From positions 1-53,386 of the forward strand of contig JACQJD010000028.1 in NCBI GenBank assembly GCA_016198185.1: a stretch of 53,386 nt of DNA. Direction: 5' to 3'. The notes beneath the pieces are model-generated. The model ran no database searches. It had not been told where the DNA came from and was given only the letters and a program-made list of their open reading frames with translations. This document shows, piece by piece, positions 9,557 to 17,810 of this stretch. Source of the DNA: Deltaproteobacteria bacterium (GTDB taxonomy: Bacteria; Bdellovibrionota; JACOXK01; 2-02-FULL-40-11). Made by a program: the position numbers and the translations under genes. How positions within the stretch are numbered: the stretch's first letter is position 1; each line of letters begins with the position of its first letter.

Positions 9557-10564
9557 ATGAAAGAAAAGATGAACGCTCCAGAATACATCCGTGGTGGAAA
9601 ACAAAAATTGTTTTACGCAGAGTCTGAAACCACTTCTTGGCCGTGCCCCCTGTGTCAGTCCCCTCATTCCGGTCTCTTGGATCAAGAACGCGGCAGCCTT
9701 CAAATTCGACGCTGCCTTCACTGTCAATTGATTCGCGTTTCCCCTCGAATTAAAAACCCTGAGGAAATCTATTGGGGGGATCCTGAAAAATATTTCCAAG
9801 AAAGCAGACTCATTTTTTCAGGAGAACAGAAACACCATCGAGAGACAACGTATCTGCACGATATCAACTTAATTCAAAAATTTAAACCCCGTGGAAAACT
9901 CTTAGATGTCGGATGCAATATGGGATTTTTTTTAAAAAAAACCATGGAATGTGGGTATGAAGGATATGGCATTGACCCTTCGCCCTCTTTAACTGAAATT
10001 GGGAAAAAAAATTTAAACTTAAATATTGAGACTGCCTTTCTTGAAAAAACAACCCATGAAAAAAACTTTTTTGACGTAATCACCTTTACCGATGTTTTTG
10101 AACATTTGGTCAACCCTCAGGAAATTCTATCCAAAGCAAAATCTCTCCTTAAAAAAGACGGCATTCTCCTGATTAAAGTACCCAATGCAAAATTTAATCT
10201 TTTTAAATGGTTCGTGATCCGAAAAATTTTAAAAAATAAAACCTATGACATTTTTGATTCTTACGAGCATGTGGTGCATTATACAGATAAAACCCTAACC
10301 AGCATGTTACGCCTATGTGGTTTTACGCCTTTACTCACTTATGTCGCACCCCCGGTTCAACTTCCAAATTGGCACAAATTTGTGGGACACTATTATCAAT
10401 ATGCAACACCGTGGTACATGGACTTTCGCAAAAAGACAGCACGAAAATTATGCTATCGCATGGCATGGCTTGAGAAAAAAATCTTGGGAAGGTGTGGGTA
10501 TCTCGCCCCCAACATCGGCATCATCGCAAGGGCAACCGAAGGTGACTTAAAAGAGTCATTCTGA
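9557..10564 (+). CDS. Class I methyltransferase with N-terminal zinc-ribbon
   Basis: The protein has 335 residues from the ATG at 9557. A TTG eight codons earlier is open, but GAAGGGG lies about ten bases upstream of this ATG. The N-terminus has two CxxC pairs (Cys30/33 and Cys53/56 in WPCPLC and RRCLHC), the zinc-ribbon seen in methyltransf_13/23-type sugar C- or O-methyltransferases. Motif I is LLDVGCNMGFFL and motif II region is GYGIDPSP; FDVITFTDVFEHL is the post-I block. It is a lone plus-strand gene between two minus-strand glycan runs and is followed by the repeat at 10569. A deoxysugar methyltransferase is plausible; the C-terminal GHxE-type domain of that group is not evident. Confidence 0.8.
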   Translation: MKEKMNAPEYIRGGKQKLFYAESETTSWPCPLCQSPHSGLLDQERGSLQIRRCLHCQLIRVSPRIKNPEEIYWGDPEKYFQESRLIFSGEQKHHRETTYLHDINLIQKFKPRGKLLDVGCNMGFFLKKTMECGYEGYGIDPSPSLTEIGKKNLNLNIETAFLEKTTHEKNFFDVITFTDVFEHLVNPQEILSKAKSLLKKDGILLIKVPNAKFNLFKWFVIRKILKNKTYDIFDSYEHVVHYTDKTLTSMLRLCGFTPLLTYVAPPVQLPNWHKFVGHYYQYATPWYMDFRKKTARKLCYRMAWLEKKILGRCGYLAPNIGIIARATEGDLKESF

Positions 10565-10568
10565 GAGA

Positions 10569-10672
10569 CTGTCCGAAAATGTCATTCCGAGCACAAAGTG
10601 CGAGGAATCTCCGAGGGTGAGATCCTTCCCCTTCGCTTCGCTCAGGGTCAGGATGACGGCATTTTCGGACAG
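10569..10672. repeat. MITE/REP-like element with 13-bp perfect inverted ends
   Basis: The 104-bp element begins CTGTCCGAAAATG and ends CATTTTCGGACAG, a perfect 13-bp inverted repeat. Inside are two opposed modules, GTCATTCCGAG...GAGGAATCT and GATCC...GCTTCGCTCAGG..GGATGAC. This style of intergenic repeat (CCTGAGCGAAGCGAAGGATC) is dispersed in many environmental bacterial genomes. It lies between the 3' ends of two convergent genes and may also serve as a bidirectional terminator. A weaker third copy of the end (CATTTTCAGATAGCC) follows at about 10692. Confidence 0.75.
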
Positions 10673-10708
10673 CCTGGGACTTCACCCTCAGAACATTTTC
10701 AGATAGCC

Positions 10709-11842
10709 TCAGCAAGCACCATCGAATATTTCTTGATAAAAGGTTTCTAGTTTTTGAACAGCGTGATGAATTAAAAATCTTTCCACAACCGTCTTATGAC
10801 CCGCTTCTGAAATTCTCTTTCTAAGCGCCACATCATTCCTTAATAAAATCATGGCATCGGTCAACCTTGGAACATGGGAGACCGGAACCAATAAGCCATT
10901 GTTTCGATCCTCAATGATTTCTTCCAATCCTCCCGTTTGCGTTGCAATCACAGCAGCTTTCGCATACATGGCTTCAATCGCAGCAATACCAAACCCTTCG
11001 TATCGAGAGGGCAAAATAAATAAATCAGAAATATGGAGCAGCTCCGGCACATTGTAAATTTTACCCAAAAAAAAGATCCGTCGATTGAGATCCGGAAAAG
11101 ATAATTGTTTTAATTTCGCAAGCAGTGCTCCTTGACCAGCAATCAAAAGCTTTGCATCGGGGTAACGATGACAAAAATTTTTAAAAGCCATGATGAGATC
11201 TTCTTGTCCTTTTTGAAAACAAAGCCTTCCAACGTGTGAAATCACGAAATCGTTCGGTGCGAGGCCAAATTGTTTTTTGATCTCTTCTACAGATAGAATA
11301 TTTTTTGAAAAGACTTCTGCAGAGATGCCATTGTGGATAATGCAAATGTTAGACCACCGAAAATGGTTTAGATAATCCTCTTGAACGGACTTGGAAACGG
11401 CAATATGTGCTTGACACCATCTTCCAGTCCACCGGTCCAACCACTTGCGAAGCATATACGTTTTGCCTCCGTGATTCTCAAAAGAATAATCTGGATTATG
11501 AAGGGTGGTCACCAGTCGCGAAATGCCCACACCTTTGGCTGCCAACCGCCCTACCACATTGGCTTCATATAAATGGGTATGAACCATTTCTATGTTTCTT
11601 TGTTTTAAAATGCGCATCAATCGCAGCACCCCTTGTGGCCATTGCCATCGGTGCTTTAAATTCAAACCATGAACAGCAATATTTTTGGCATCAAAAGCCC
11701 CCTCTAAATCTCCACCCGAAAAAAGCGTGCAGACTTCCACTTCGAAATGGTCATAATTTATTTCAGAGAGCAATTGATAGAGCAGTTTTTCAGCACCCCC
11801 CGACTGTAAATCGTTAATGACGTGCAAAATACGGCGTTTCAC
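10709..11842 (-). CDS. GT4-family glycosyltransferase
   Basis: A 377-residue retaining GT-B glycosyltransferase. The N-terminus ILHVINDLQSGGAEKLLYQL is the classic GT4 acceptor-side start with its Gly-Gly-Ala-Glu loop. The C-terminal half has VGRLCFQKGQEDLI and LPSRYEGFGIAAIEAM, the EX7E-type nucleotide-sugar site, then TGGLEEII. It adds a hexose from an NDP-sugar during lipid-linked glycan assembly at the cytoplasmic face of the inner membrane. Translation starts at GTG 11842, one base after the stop of the aminotransferase gene, so expression is probably coupled. The repeat element lies just beyond its 3' end. The sugar specificity cannot be assigned. Confidence 0.88.
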   Translation of the reverse strand: MKRRILHVINDLQSGGAEKLLYQLLSEINYDHFEVEVCTLFSGGDLEGAFDAKNIAVHGLNLKHRWQWPQGVLRLMRILKQRNIEMVHTHLYEANVVGRLAAKGVGISRLVTTLHNPDYSFENHGGKTYMLRKWLDRWTGRWCQAHIAVSKSVQEDYLNHFRWSNICIIHNGISAEVFSKNILSVEEIKKQFGLAPNDFVISHVGRLCFQKGQEDLIMAFKNFCHRYPDAKLLIAGQGALLAKLKQLSFPDLNRRIFFLGKIYNVPELLHISDLFILPSRYEGFGIAAIEAMYAKAAVIATQTGGLEEIIEDRNNGLLVPVSHVPRLTDAMILLRNDVALRKRISEAGHKTVVERFLIHHAVQKLETFYQEIFDGAC

Positions 11843-11843
11843 A

Positions 11844-13001
11844 TTATCGCCGATATTTTTTAAGTAATTTTTTTAAGGTGTCAATGACGTAATCAATTTG
11901 TTCATTCGTTAATCCCAAATACAGTGGGAGGGAAAGAATGCGGCTAGAAACCTGCTCCGCCATGGGAAAGTCATGGTCCCCATAATGATAGGTTCGTCGA
12001 TAAAAGGGTTGTAAATGCAATGCAGAAAAATGAATGCCCGTTCCAATTTGATGCTCATGTAAAAGATGCCGAAACGTATCGCGATCCACACGCAAGGCTT
12101 CAAGATCTAATAAAATAACAAATAAGTGGCAGCCATGAACCATTTGAGAAAGATGCTCTTGCAAACGAATCTCAGGCACATCTTTCAACGCTTGATCATA
12201 AACATGATAAAGGCGTTGTCGCTGCATATACAATTTATCAATCCGTTCCAGTTGACTTAAACCGAGTGCCGCTTGAATGTCGAACATATTGTATTTATAT
12301 CCTGCTTCCAAAACTTCAAAGTGTACCGTAATCCCTTTTACTTGATATCGCTTCCAGGCATCCTGGCTCATCCCATGCAAACTCAAAACACGTACCCGGG
12401 CCGCATCCTCTTCGCTGTTGGTCGTTAACATGCCTCCTTCACCGGTTGTAATATTCTTCGTGGCATAAAAACTAAAGGCAGTAAAATCTCCAATATTTCC
12501 AATTTTTTTCCCATGATACCAACTTTCCAAAGCATGCGCGGCATCTTCAATCACGCGCAATTGGTATTGCTGAGCAAGATCCAAAATAGCATCCATCGGA
12601 CAAGGATGTCCTGCAAAATGAACCGGGATGATGGCTTTGGTCTTTGGGGTTATTTTTTTTTCAATTTCAATGGGATCGATGTTGAACGTCTTTGGATCGA
12701 TATCTGCAAAAACAGGCTTGGCGCGCACATGCGCAATGACATTGGCTGTTGCACAAAATGTCAGAGGAGACGTGATCACTTCATCCCCCGGCTGTATCCC
12801 AATGGCTTGGAGCGCCAAATGCAACCCCGCCGTACACGAATTCAACGCAATCGCATGCTTGGCTCCCGTAAATCGACAAAATTCATTTTCAAATAATTTT
12901 GTTTTGGGCCCCGTCCCAATCCATCCTGACTTTAAAACCTCTGTGACACATGCCACATCTTGCGATTCTAAATAAGGCTTGCAGAATTGAATGTACTCCA
13001 T
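11844..13001 (-). CDS. DegT/DnrJ/EryC1-family PLP aminotransferase
   Basis: The protein has 385 residues from the ATG at 13001 (MEYIQFCKPYL); a TTG six codons upstream is open, but family alignment favours the ATG. It is a sugar 4- or 3-aminotransferase using PLP and glutamate. The substrate-loop segment PGDEVITSPLTFCATAN, VFADIDPKTFNIDP, and the Schiff-base Lys in SFYATKNITTGEGG are all present. Sequence style is close to ArnB/PseC enzymes that make 4-amino-4-deoxy sugars. With a CMP-sialate-like gene at the left edge, a bacillosamine, pseudaminate/legionaminate or aminodeoxy-sugar step is reasonable but unproven. It lies 8 bp after the wbqC-like gene in the same run. Confidence 0.88.
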   Translation of the reverse strand: MEYIQFCKPYLESQDVACVTEVLKSGWIGTGPKTKLFENEFCRFTGAKHAIALNSCTAGLHLALQAIGIQPGDEVITSPLTFCATANVIAHVRAKPVFADIDPKTFNIDPIEIEKKITPKTKAIIPVHFAGHPCPMDAILDLAQQYQLRVIEDAAHALESWYHGKKIGNIGDFTAFSFYATKNITTGEGGMLTTNSEEDAARVRVLSLHGMSQDAWKRYQVKGITVHFEVLEAGYKYNMFDIQAALGLSQLERIDKLYMQRQRLYHVYDQALKDVPEIRLQEHLSQMVHGCHLFVILLDLEALRVDRDTFRHLLHEHQIGTGIHFSALHLQPFYRRTYHYGDHDFPMAEQVSSRILSLPLYLGLTNEQIDYVIDTLKKLLKKYRR

Positions 13002-13009
13002 AAGTGAAT

Positions 13010-13690
13010 TTAGCCCCAAATATACTGATAACTATTTTCACCGCAATTAAATAACACATCGATAATGGAAACCTGGTGATCGAACTCCCCAAACAACTGC
13101 GGATAAACAGGGTATGTGTAATCCATATACTCCAATTCAATGCCATGCTCTAAAAATTTAGGCAGTTCAATATATTCTTTGGCCGCAGGGCCAGATAAAT
13201 ATTTTTTTGCCTGACATTGAAGACACATCTGCACCAGTCGGTCCGTCTTTTTCCCTTCCAACGAGAGTTCAGAAGCCGAAATCAGCCGAGTTCGAATGCC
13301 CAAAAAACCACAAATTTCTTTTATTAAATAAACATCGAGATCTACCAACCGCTTCCAATGGGACCGATACACATCTTCAAAAAAATCGATATAATGATCA
13401 TAAAAAGGACTTTTGAGATAATTTTGCCTAATTAAATTGATGTGTTTTCTCTGCCAAGGTTGATCATTGTCAATATCAACCTCTAAAATATTTTTTTGCC
13501 AATCATCCTTGATCTTCACTGGAACAGAAAGCCACTGTTTGCCCACAGCGGTTTTAATCAAATTTCGATTTCGCCAGGACTGTTTATCATATTGAATATT
13601 GTCGTGAAAAACAAAGATGTCACTTTTTTGAATGAGATGAAAATACCCTTTCCAAGGGATATAAGAAGGCTGGATACATCCTAAAATCAT
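13010..13690 (-). CDS. WbqC-family protein
   Basis: This 226-residue protein belongs to the WbqC family, found almost only in O-antigen and capsule loci. The family signature starts at the N-terminus: ILGCIQPSYIPWKGYF, then DIFVFHDNIQYDKQSWRNRN and QWLSVPVK. The biochemical role of the family is not established; association with amino-sugar acylation or transfer has been suggested from context. The ATG at 13690 overlaps the stop of the preceding radical SAM gene by 4 bp (ATGA). It sits directly upstream of the sugar aminotransferase, which supports a role with the aminated sugar. No signal peptide or membrane helix is seen. Confidence 0.85.
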   Translation of the reverse strand: MILGCIQPSYIPWKGYFHLIQKSDIFVFHDNIQYDKQSWRNRNLIKTAVGKQWLSVPVKIKDDWQKNILEVDIDNDQPWQRKHINLIRQNYLKSPFYDHYIDFFEDVYRSHWKRLVDLDVYLIKEICGFLGIRTRLISASELSLEGKKTDRLVQMCLQCQAKKYLSGPAAKEYIELPKFLEHGIELEYMDYTYPVYPQLFGEFDHQVSIIDVLFNCGENSYQYIWG

Positions 13691-14640
13691 CCACTGGTCA
13701 CCTTTTCAATCACTTTTTCAAACCCATGATCCCAAGGAACGCTTGCCCAATCCATGCATTTGTTGCAAATGGGGATCTGTTCGTACGTATTCTTTAAGTG
13801 ACAAGATCGAAAGAATTTATATTTATCCCCCTGCCAAATTTCTTGAATGGTTTTATCATGAATATGGGTCACAATCGAGCCTGCATACCAATCATGTGCA
13901 CAAAACTTTACATTGCCCGCAAAATCAATGGTCATGCGTTTCCACAAATGAGGACAAGGATAGCGATCCTGCACTTGTCCCAATTCTTCATGCCCTTCAT
14001 CGGTTTTAACAAGACTGTTTGCGGTATGTAAATTACGAATCAAAACAAAATCGACTTGAGGCTTCCAATATTTTTCAAACAACGCAACCTCTTCTCTCAC
14101 AGGATCTTGATTAATGCAGGATAACATAATTTTTGTCTTGGCATGGCGTCGATTTCTCTCATAAATCAATTGATGCACATTCGACCATACCCGATTGTAA
14201 TCCCCTCCCAGACGCACTTGTTCATAAGAATGTTTAAAAAAAGCATCCAAACTAATATCAATCACATCAATCTTGGCATTTAACAAAGATTCAATGACGG
14301 GTTTATGTAAGAGGGTCCCATTGGTGGTTAAATTAACGGTTTTAATATTTTTTTCTTTCGCGTACGAAATCATCGAAACCAATTCTTTGTGAAGCAACGG
14401 TTCGCCATCCCCCGTAAAACGAATCAGTTGAACCGGAAAGGTTGCTATTTCATCAATGAGCCGTCGAAACAAACCAACCTCTAAATAGGTGGCTCGATAA
14501 TCCTCTTCTTTTTTAATTTGGGGTTGTGGACAATGCACACACGCCAAATTACACACATTGGTGACATCAAAAATAATCATGGGAGGAAAGTCCTCCGCCC
14601 CTCGTGTTTGAAAACCGAATTTAATGAATGGTTCCGTCAT
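13687..14640 (-). CDS. Radical SAM/SPASM-domain protein (second copy type)
   Basis: The protein has 317 residues from ATG 14640 (MTEPFIKFGF). A longer reading upstream would lie inside the preceding gene and has unrelated composition, so it is rejected. The [4Fe-4S]/SAM motif is CNLACVHC (Cys30, Cys34, Cys37), followed by RFTGDGEPLLH (GGE-like) and a long TIM-barrel region. The C-terminus has a SPASM-like cluster with Cys in RYPCPH, KFCAHDW, RSCHL and ICNKCMDW. It shares only the core motifs with the other radical SAM protein at 4675-5772, so the two are not recent duplicates. No clear Shine-Dalgarno is present; instead an AAT/ATT trinucleotide tract separates it from the preceding gene. Confidence 0.85.
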   Translation of the reverse strand: MTEPFIKFGFQTRGAEDFPPMIIFDVTNVCNLACVHCPQPQIKKEEDYRATYLEVGLFRRLIDEIATFPVQLIRFTGDGEPLLHKELVSMISYAKEKNIKTVNLTTNGTLLHKPVIESLLNAKIDVIDISLDAFFKHSYEQVRLGGDYNRVWSNVHQLIYERNRRHAKTKIMLSCINQDPVREEVALFEKYWKPQVDFVLIRNLHTANSLVKTDEGHEELGQVQDRYPCPHLWKRMTIDFAGNVKFCAHDWYAGSIVTHIHDKTIQEIWQGDKYKFFRSCHLKNTYEQIPICNKCMDWASVPWDHGFEKVIEKVTSG

Positions 14641-14642
14641 AA

Positions 14643-16097
14643 TTAATAATAATAATAATGCTGCCCCGCTTGTTTCTTTGTTAAATTTGCATTGATATTT
14701 TCCACAACTTTCTCTGCCATCTTCATCACCACATGTTGATTGACGTATTGAAACATACCTTGGCGTCCAATGGAATAAATATTTTCGAATTGCGAAAGCC
14801 AAGAGGCAATCTGTTCCAAATGGACAGGGTAATCATTTAAGAAAACAGGATACGCATGTTCATCTTTTAAGACATGCACCTCTAACACTTCTTCTTCTTG
14901 AATAATGTTTTCACGCACCAGATCACCGATCACCTGCTTTTTTACCAAATCATCTTCTTGCCATAGACGATCTGTTTTTTCACAACTGACTTCGGCCAAC
15001 AAAATCGTGCACCCTTTTGGATAAATCTCAAGACCATAATTTTTGGGTTCTGTCAGTCGATTAAAACTCAAATTTCGATAATAGGTTAACAAAGAAGGCA
15101 TCACGCTGGAACGCTTGACCAAAATCCCGACAACAATGAGAGATCGATATCTGATTTTTTCGAGATTTTGTTCAATGTCTTTTTTCTGGGGAATCTGAAT
15201 ACTCTTCACCAATTCAGAAAGCGGAATGGAGGAAATCACTTCGTCACAAGTCAATTCATGATGTTCCCCTAAGCACTCAAACGCAACTTGCGTGGCCCGC
15301 TCCCCTTGAACGCCCATGTGAAGCCCACGGACTTCTGTAAAAACATGCCCCCCATGGGACTTGATTTCAGATGCCAGTTTTTCAAAAATACGATGCATCC
15401 CCCCATGTTTATTGTAAAATAATTTTCCAACCACAGGCTCAATGAATTTATCTTTTTGACTCCCGGTTGTCCCTGGCGATGCTTTTCTTCTAAACTTGAA
15501 TGCGTCCTGAAAAAAAACAAAAATCTTTTTGAAAAAGTCTGAAACATCGAGTCGACTGATCCGTCGAATCGCAAAAGAAGCATCCAATTGTCTGGGATGA
15601 ACCCCCCAAAATTTTTCAATATAATCCTCGAAGAAAACCGTGTAGAGTTTTTTCCCAAACCGGTAAATGAGCACGTCTTCGGCCGTTTGATACTTTACTT
15701 TTTTTAATTTTCCTTTCACCAAATAAAACACAAGACTTACAAAACATTGGAGATTGGTTTTAAAACCCAATCCCCGAATAATATCGACCATGGTCAGAGG
15801 GTACCGAAAAAATTGATCGTTAAATTTAATTCGAAAAAAACGTTCCACCTCTAAAAATTCCCCTGGAAAGAGGGATTGAAATTTATCTAAAAGAGGTTGG
15901 CTATCCGTATGAAACAAATGAGATCCCAGTTCATAATAATTTTGATTGATTTTACAAACACGAGACAACCCTCCCAATACGGGTCTCTTTTCAAGTAAAA
16001 AAACCGTGTGTCCAGAAACAGCCAGGTTGTAAGCAGCCCACGTTCCAGCAAAGCCGCCCCCCAAAACAATTATTTTTTTTGATTTTTCAGCCACCAT
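14643..16097 (-). CDS. FAD-dependent NAD(P)-binding oxidoreductase (protoporphyrinogen oxidase/UDP-galactopyranose mutase-like)
   Basis: A 484-residue flavoprotein. The N-terminus has the Rossmann dinucleotide motif IIVLGGGFAGTWAAYNLAVSG, then the ribose-binding Glu in LLEKRPVLGG, and YYELGSHLFHT. The C-terminus has NIYSIGRQGMFQYVNQH, the second FAD-contact region of amine-oxidase-like proteins. Relatives in polysaccharide loci are annotated as protoporphyrinogen-oxidase-like or UDP-galactopyranose-mutase-like; true UGM is shorter (~370 residues), so a sugar or polyprenyl redox role is possible. It heads the second minus-strand glycan run and starts at ATG 16097. The last four residues are Tyr, encoded by the trinucleotide tract next to the stop. 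Confidence 0.75.
   Translation of the reverse strand: MVAEKSKKIIVLGGGFAGTWAAYNLAVSGHTVFLLEKRPVLGGLSRVCKINQNYYELGSHLFHTDSQPLLDKFQSLFPGEFLEVERFFRIKFNDQFFRYPLTMVDIIRGLGFKTNLQCFVSLVFYLVKGKLKKVKYQTAEDVLIYRFGKKLYTVFFEDYIEKFWGVHPRQLDASFAIRRISRLDVSDFFKKIFVFFQDAFKFRRKASPGTTGSQKDKFIEPVVGKLFYNKHGGMHRIFEKLASEIKSHGGHVFTEVRGLHMGVQGERATQVAFECLGEHHELTCDEVISSIPLSELVKSIQIPQKKDIEQNLEKIRYRSLIVVGILVKRSSVMPSLLTYYRNLSFNRLTEPKNYGLEIYPKGCTILLAEVSCEKTDRLWQEDDLVKKQVIGDLVRENIIQEEEVLEVHVLKDEHAYPVFLNDYPVHLEQIASWLSQFENIYSIGRQGMFQYVNQHVVMKMAEKVVENINANLTKKQAGQHYYYY
14645..14659 (-). repeat. Five-copy ATT/AAT trinucleotide tract at a gene junction
   Basis: Five AAT units (ATT on the coding strand) encode the terminal Tyr codons of the FAD oxidoreductase and run into its TAA stop. 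They end five bases before the ATG of the next radical SAM gene. Slippage would change the number of C-terminal Tyr residues and the spacing to the next start, not the frame. Confidence 0.7.
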
Positions 16098-16497
16098 ATT
16101 CCGTTCAGATACCCTGAGAAGATTTAAATCATCTAAAAATTCGTGTCAAAACATTTATCCCCTTTGCGGCCCCTTGCCTCAAACAAGTGAGGGAAGGTAG
16201 AGAATTTCGTAAGTTTGGTTCTGGCAAATGAAGATATATTTTTAAGACACGGTGTCGCCCACCTCCAGCGGGTGGGCGCACCTAAGCTCTCGGTCTGGCC
16301 CGGAACTGCCCCTTGCGGGTCAGTTCCACCCAGCGGGCCAGACCTCCGAGATTGTCTTAAAAATATATCTTCATTTGCCAGACTCAACTTAACAGTATAG
16401 TGTTCTCATCCAGTTTTAATTATTCATGTCTTTTTTTTTATCAATTTCTAGATATACTGATAGTAAATACTTCCGAACGTTTTTAGAGGTAAAATTC
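16098..16497. other. 400-bp divergent intergenic region containing hairpins
   Basis: This region separates the minus-strand FAD oxidoreductase from the plus-strand TSP3-like lipoprotein. I see no credible gene. It holds a small hairpin (16172-16197, arms CCTTGCCTC and GAGGGAAGG, eight-base loop) and the long nested palindrome at 16209-16391. A TATAGT sits at 16395-16400, with TTGCCA at the right palindrome end about 15 bases upstream, a possible weak promoter for the plus-strand gene. AGAGG precedes the GTG at 16498. Confidence 0.6.
16209..16391. repeat. Long nested palindrome with 28-bp perfect arms
   Basis: Bases 16221-16248 are the exact reverse complement of 16354-16381, a 28-bp perfect match, and the pairing continues imperfectly outward to about 16209 and 16391. 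Between the arms are further inverted segments: CCCACC/GGGTGGG near 16258-16275, and a GC-rich stem pairing TCTGGCCC with GGGCCAGA, flanked by a CTCGG/CCGAG pair. The arms are AT-rich and the core GC-rich. This looks like a miniature inverted-repeat element or a large structured RNA. No transposase gene is inside. Confidence 0.8.
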
Positions 16498-17703
16498 GTG
16501 AATCTAGCGTCAAAATTTTTATTGTTTTATGGGGTAGGGGCATTGGGTGTGTCCTGCGCGCCTCCCCTTCAAGACTTGTCTAAAACAACACAACAAACTG
16601 CAGCGATTACGAGCGCCGATTTCGACCAGGATGGCGTCTCAGATGCCATTGATAACTGTATTGCCGTCAATAATCCGCTCCAAACGGATCTGGATATAGA
16701 TGGCATCGGCGATGTCTGTGATACGGATGTAGCCCCACCCACCGCAGACTCGGGTTCTTCAGATGATTCAACTGGATCGGGGACATCGTCTGGGGCAGCT
16801 TCAGGATCTGGCACCCCTTCATCCGGGTCTGGTGCGGCATCGGGTTCGAGCTCTGGCTCAGGCTCTGGATCAACATCAGGATCTGGTTCTCCTGCGCTTC
16901 CTGCTATTCCTCAAGGACTTCAAACTGCGATCTTGACACGGTGTTATGATAGCAATCAAGGTTTTAGATATCTCTATAATTATTCGAGTGGTTGTCCGAC
17001 AACCCCGATTCCAGCCTTTGAAGTTCTTTATTCGACTGCAACTGGCGTTGACTTGACAAAAGATTCTCGTTTTAAAATGCTTTGGGAATGCGCCCTGTAT
17101 CCAAGATTAGACAAGTGGGGTGTTGGCCTTTTGGGGGATAATAATACAGTCTCGTGCCCCGCTGGGTTCGGTATTGTCCGACCTTTATTTTGGATTGCCA
17201 CAACTTCCGCCATTCCAGGAGCAACTGCAGAACTTTTTCGTTGTACGGATTCTCATGGTTTTGATCTGGTTACAACCCAAAAAGCAGAATGTAACAATCC
17301 AAGCGTAGCGACTTCATTTGGATATGTAAAGCCGACAAATTATGCCCCGCTACCTACGTGCGATAATACGCTTTTTGAAATTGTCATTAGCGCCACCCAT
17401 CAAGATTCGTCTATTGATTTTGGTGGTGGTATGTTTTCGAGTGGTTCACCGAACCGAACGGTCACTTTTTCGGCTTTTGCTGAAAACAACCCAACCGTCA
17501 ATATTCAGCTCAACAATCAAACGCCTGTTTCGGGAAAAATTTCAGCCGTGAAGCTAAAAGCAAGTGGGAATTATCTCTTTACGGGTGACAGAGGTTTAAA
17601 GAACTTATCTGCACGATTGGTGGGTGCTGGTCGTGATATATCGGTTCCAGTGGTTGTCGGTTCCGGCTCCACGTTGCTGTATTTCAACTGTCCTCTTCCA
17701 TAA
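16498..17703 (+). CDS. Probable lipoprotein with thrombospondin type-3 calcium motifs and Gly/Ser linker
   Basis: From the GTG at 16498 (AGAGG nine bases upstream) the protein has 401 residues and opens with a short hydrophobic signal, FLLFYGVGALGVSC, whose Cys is a likely lipidation site although Gly rather than Leu is at -3. A TSP3-type calcium-binding stretch follows: DFDQDGVSDAIDNC and DLDIDGIGDVCD. Then comes a ~70-residue low-complexity Gly/Ser/Thr/Ala linker, and a ~240-residue C-terminal domain with paired Cys and repeats of the kind LTRCYDSNQGF/LFRCTDSHGFD. The last ~90 residues (ISATHQDSSIDFGGG onward) look like a beta-sandwich. It is a surface-exposed protein of unknown role. A longer reading from 16426 is unlikely because it would precede a complete signal peptide. 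Confidence 0.75.
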   Translation: MNLASKFLLFYGVGALGVSCAPPLQDLSKTTQQTAAITSADFDQDGVSDAIDNCIAVNNPLQTDLDIDGIGDVCDTDVAPPTADSGSSDDSTGSGTSSGAASGSGTPSSGSGAASGSSSGSGSGSTSGSGSPALPAIPQGLQTAILTRCYDSNQGFRYLYNYSSGCPTTPIPAFEVLYSTATGVDLTKDSRFKMLWECALYPRLDKWGVGLLGDNNTVSCPAGFGIVRPLFWIATTSAIPGATAELFRCTDSHGFDLVTTQKAECNNPSVATSFGYVKPTNYAPLPTCDNTLFEIVISATHQDSSIDFGGGMFSSGSPNRTVTFSAFAENNPTVNIQLNNQTPVSGKISAVKLKASGNYLFTGDRGLKNLSARLVGAGRDISVPVVVGSGSTLLYFNCPLP

Positions 17704-17810
17704 TCTGGGGCGCTTTCGACCTATTTAAAAGAACTTGCCTGCGAATCTACTTTCTTGTTAAAAGTTTTTTGGACAACAAAAACACAATCAAAAATCGAAT
17801 GGAGTTTTAA

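Noticed and set aside
10521-10715. Minus-strand frame across the 10569 repeat
   Set aside because: Its residues derive from the repeat element (arginine-rich, typical of translated REP sequences).
16215-16400. Reading frames on both strands across the long palindrome
   Set aside because: They exist only because the palindrome is stop-poor; they are near mirror images with no ribosome-binding site or family resemblance.
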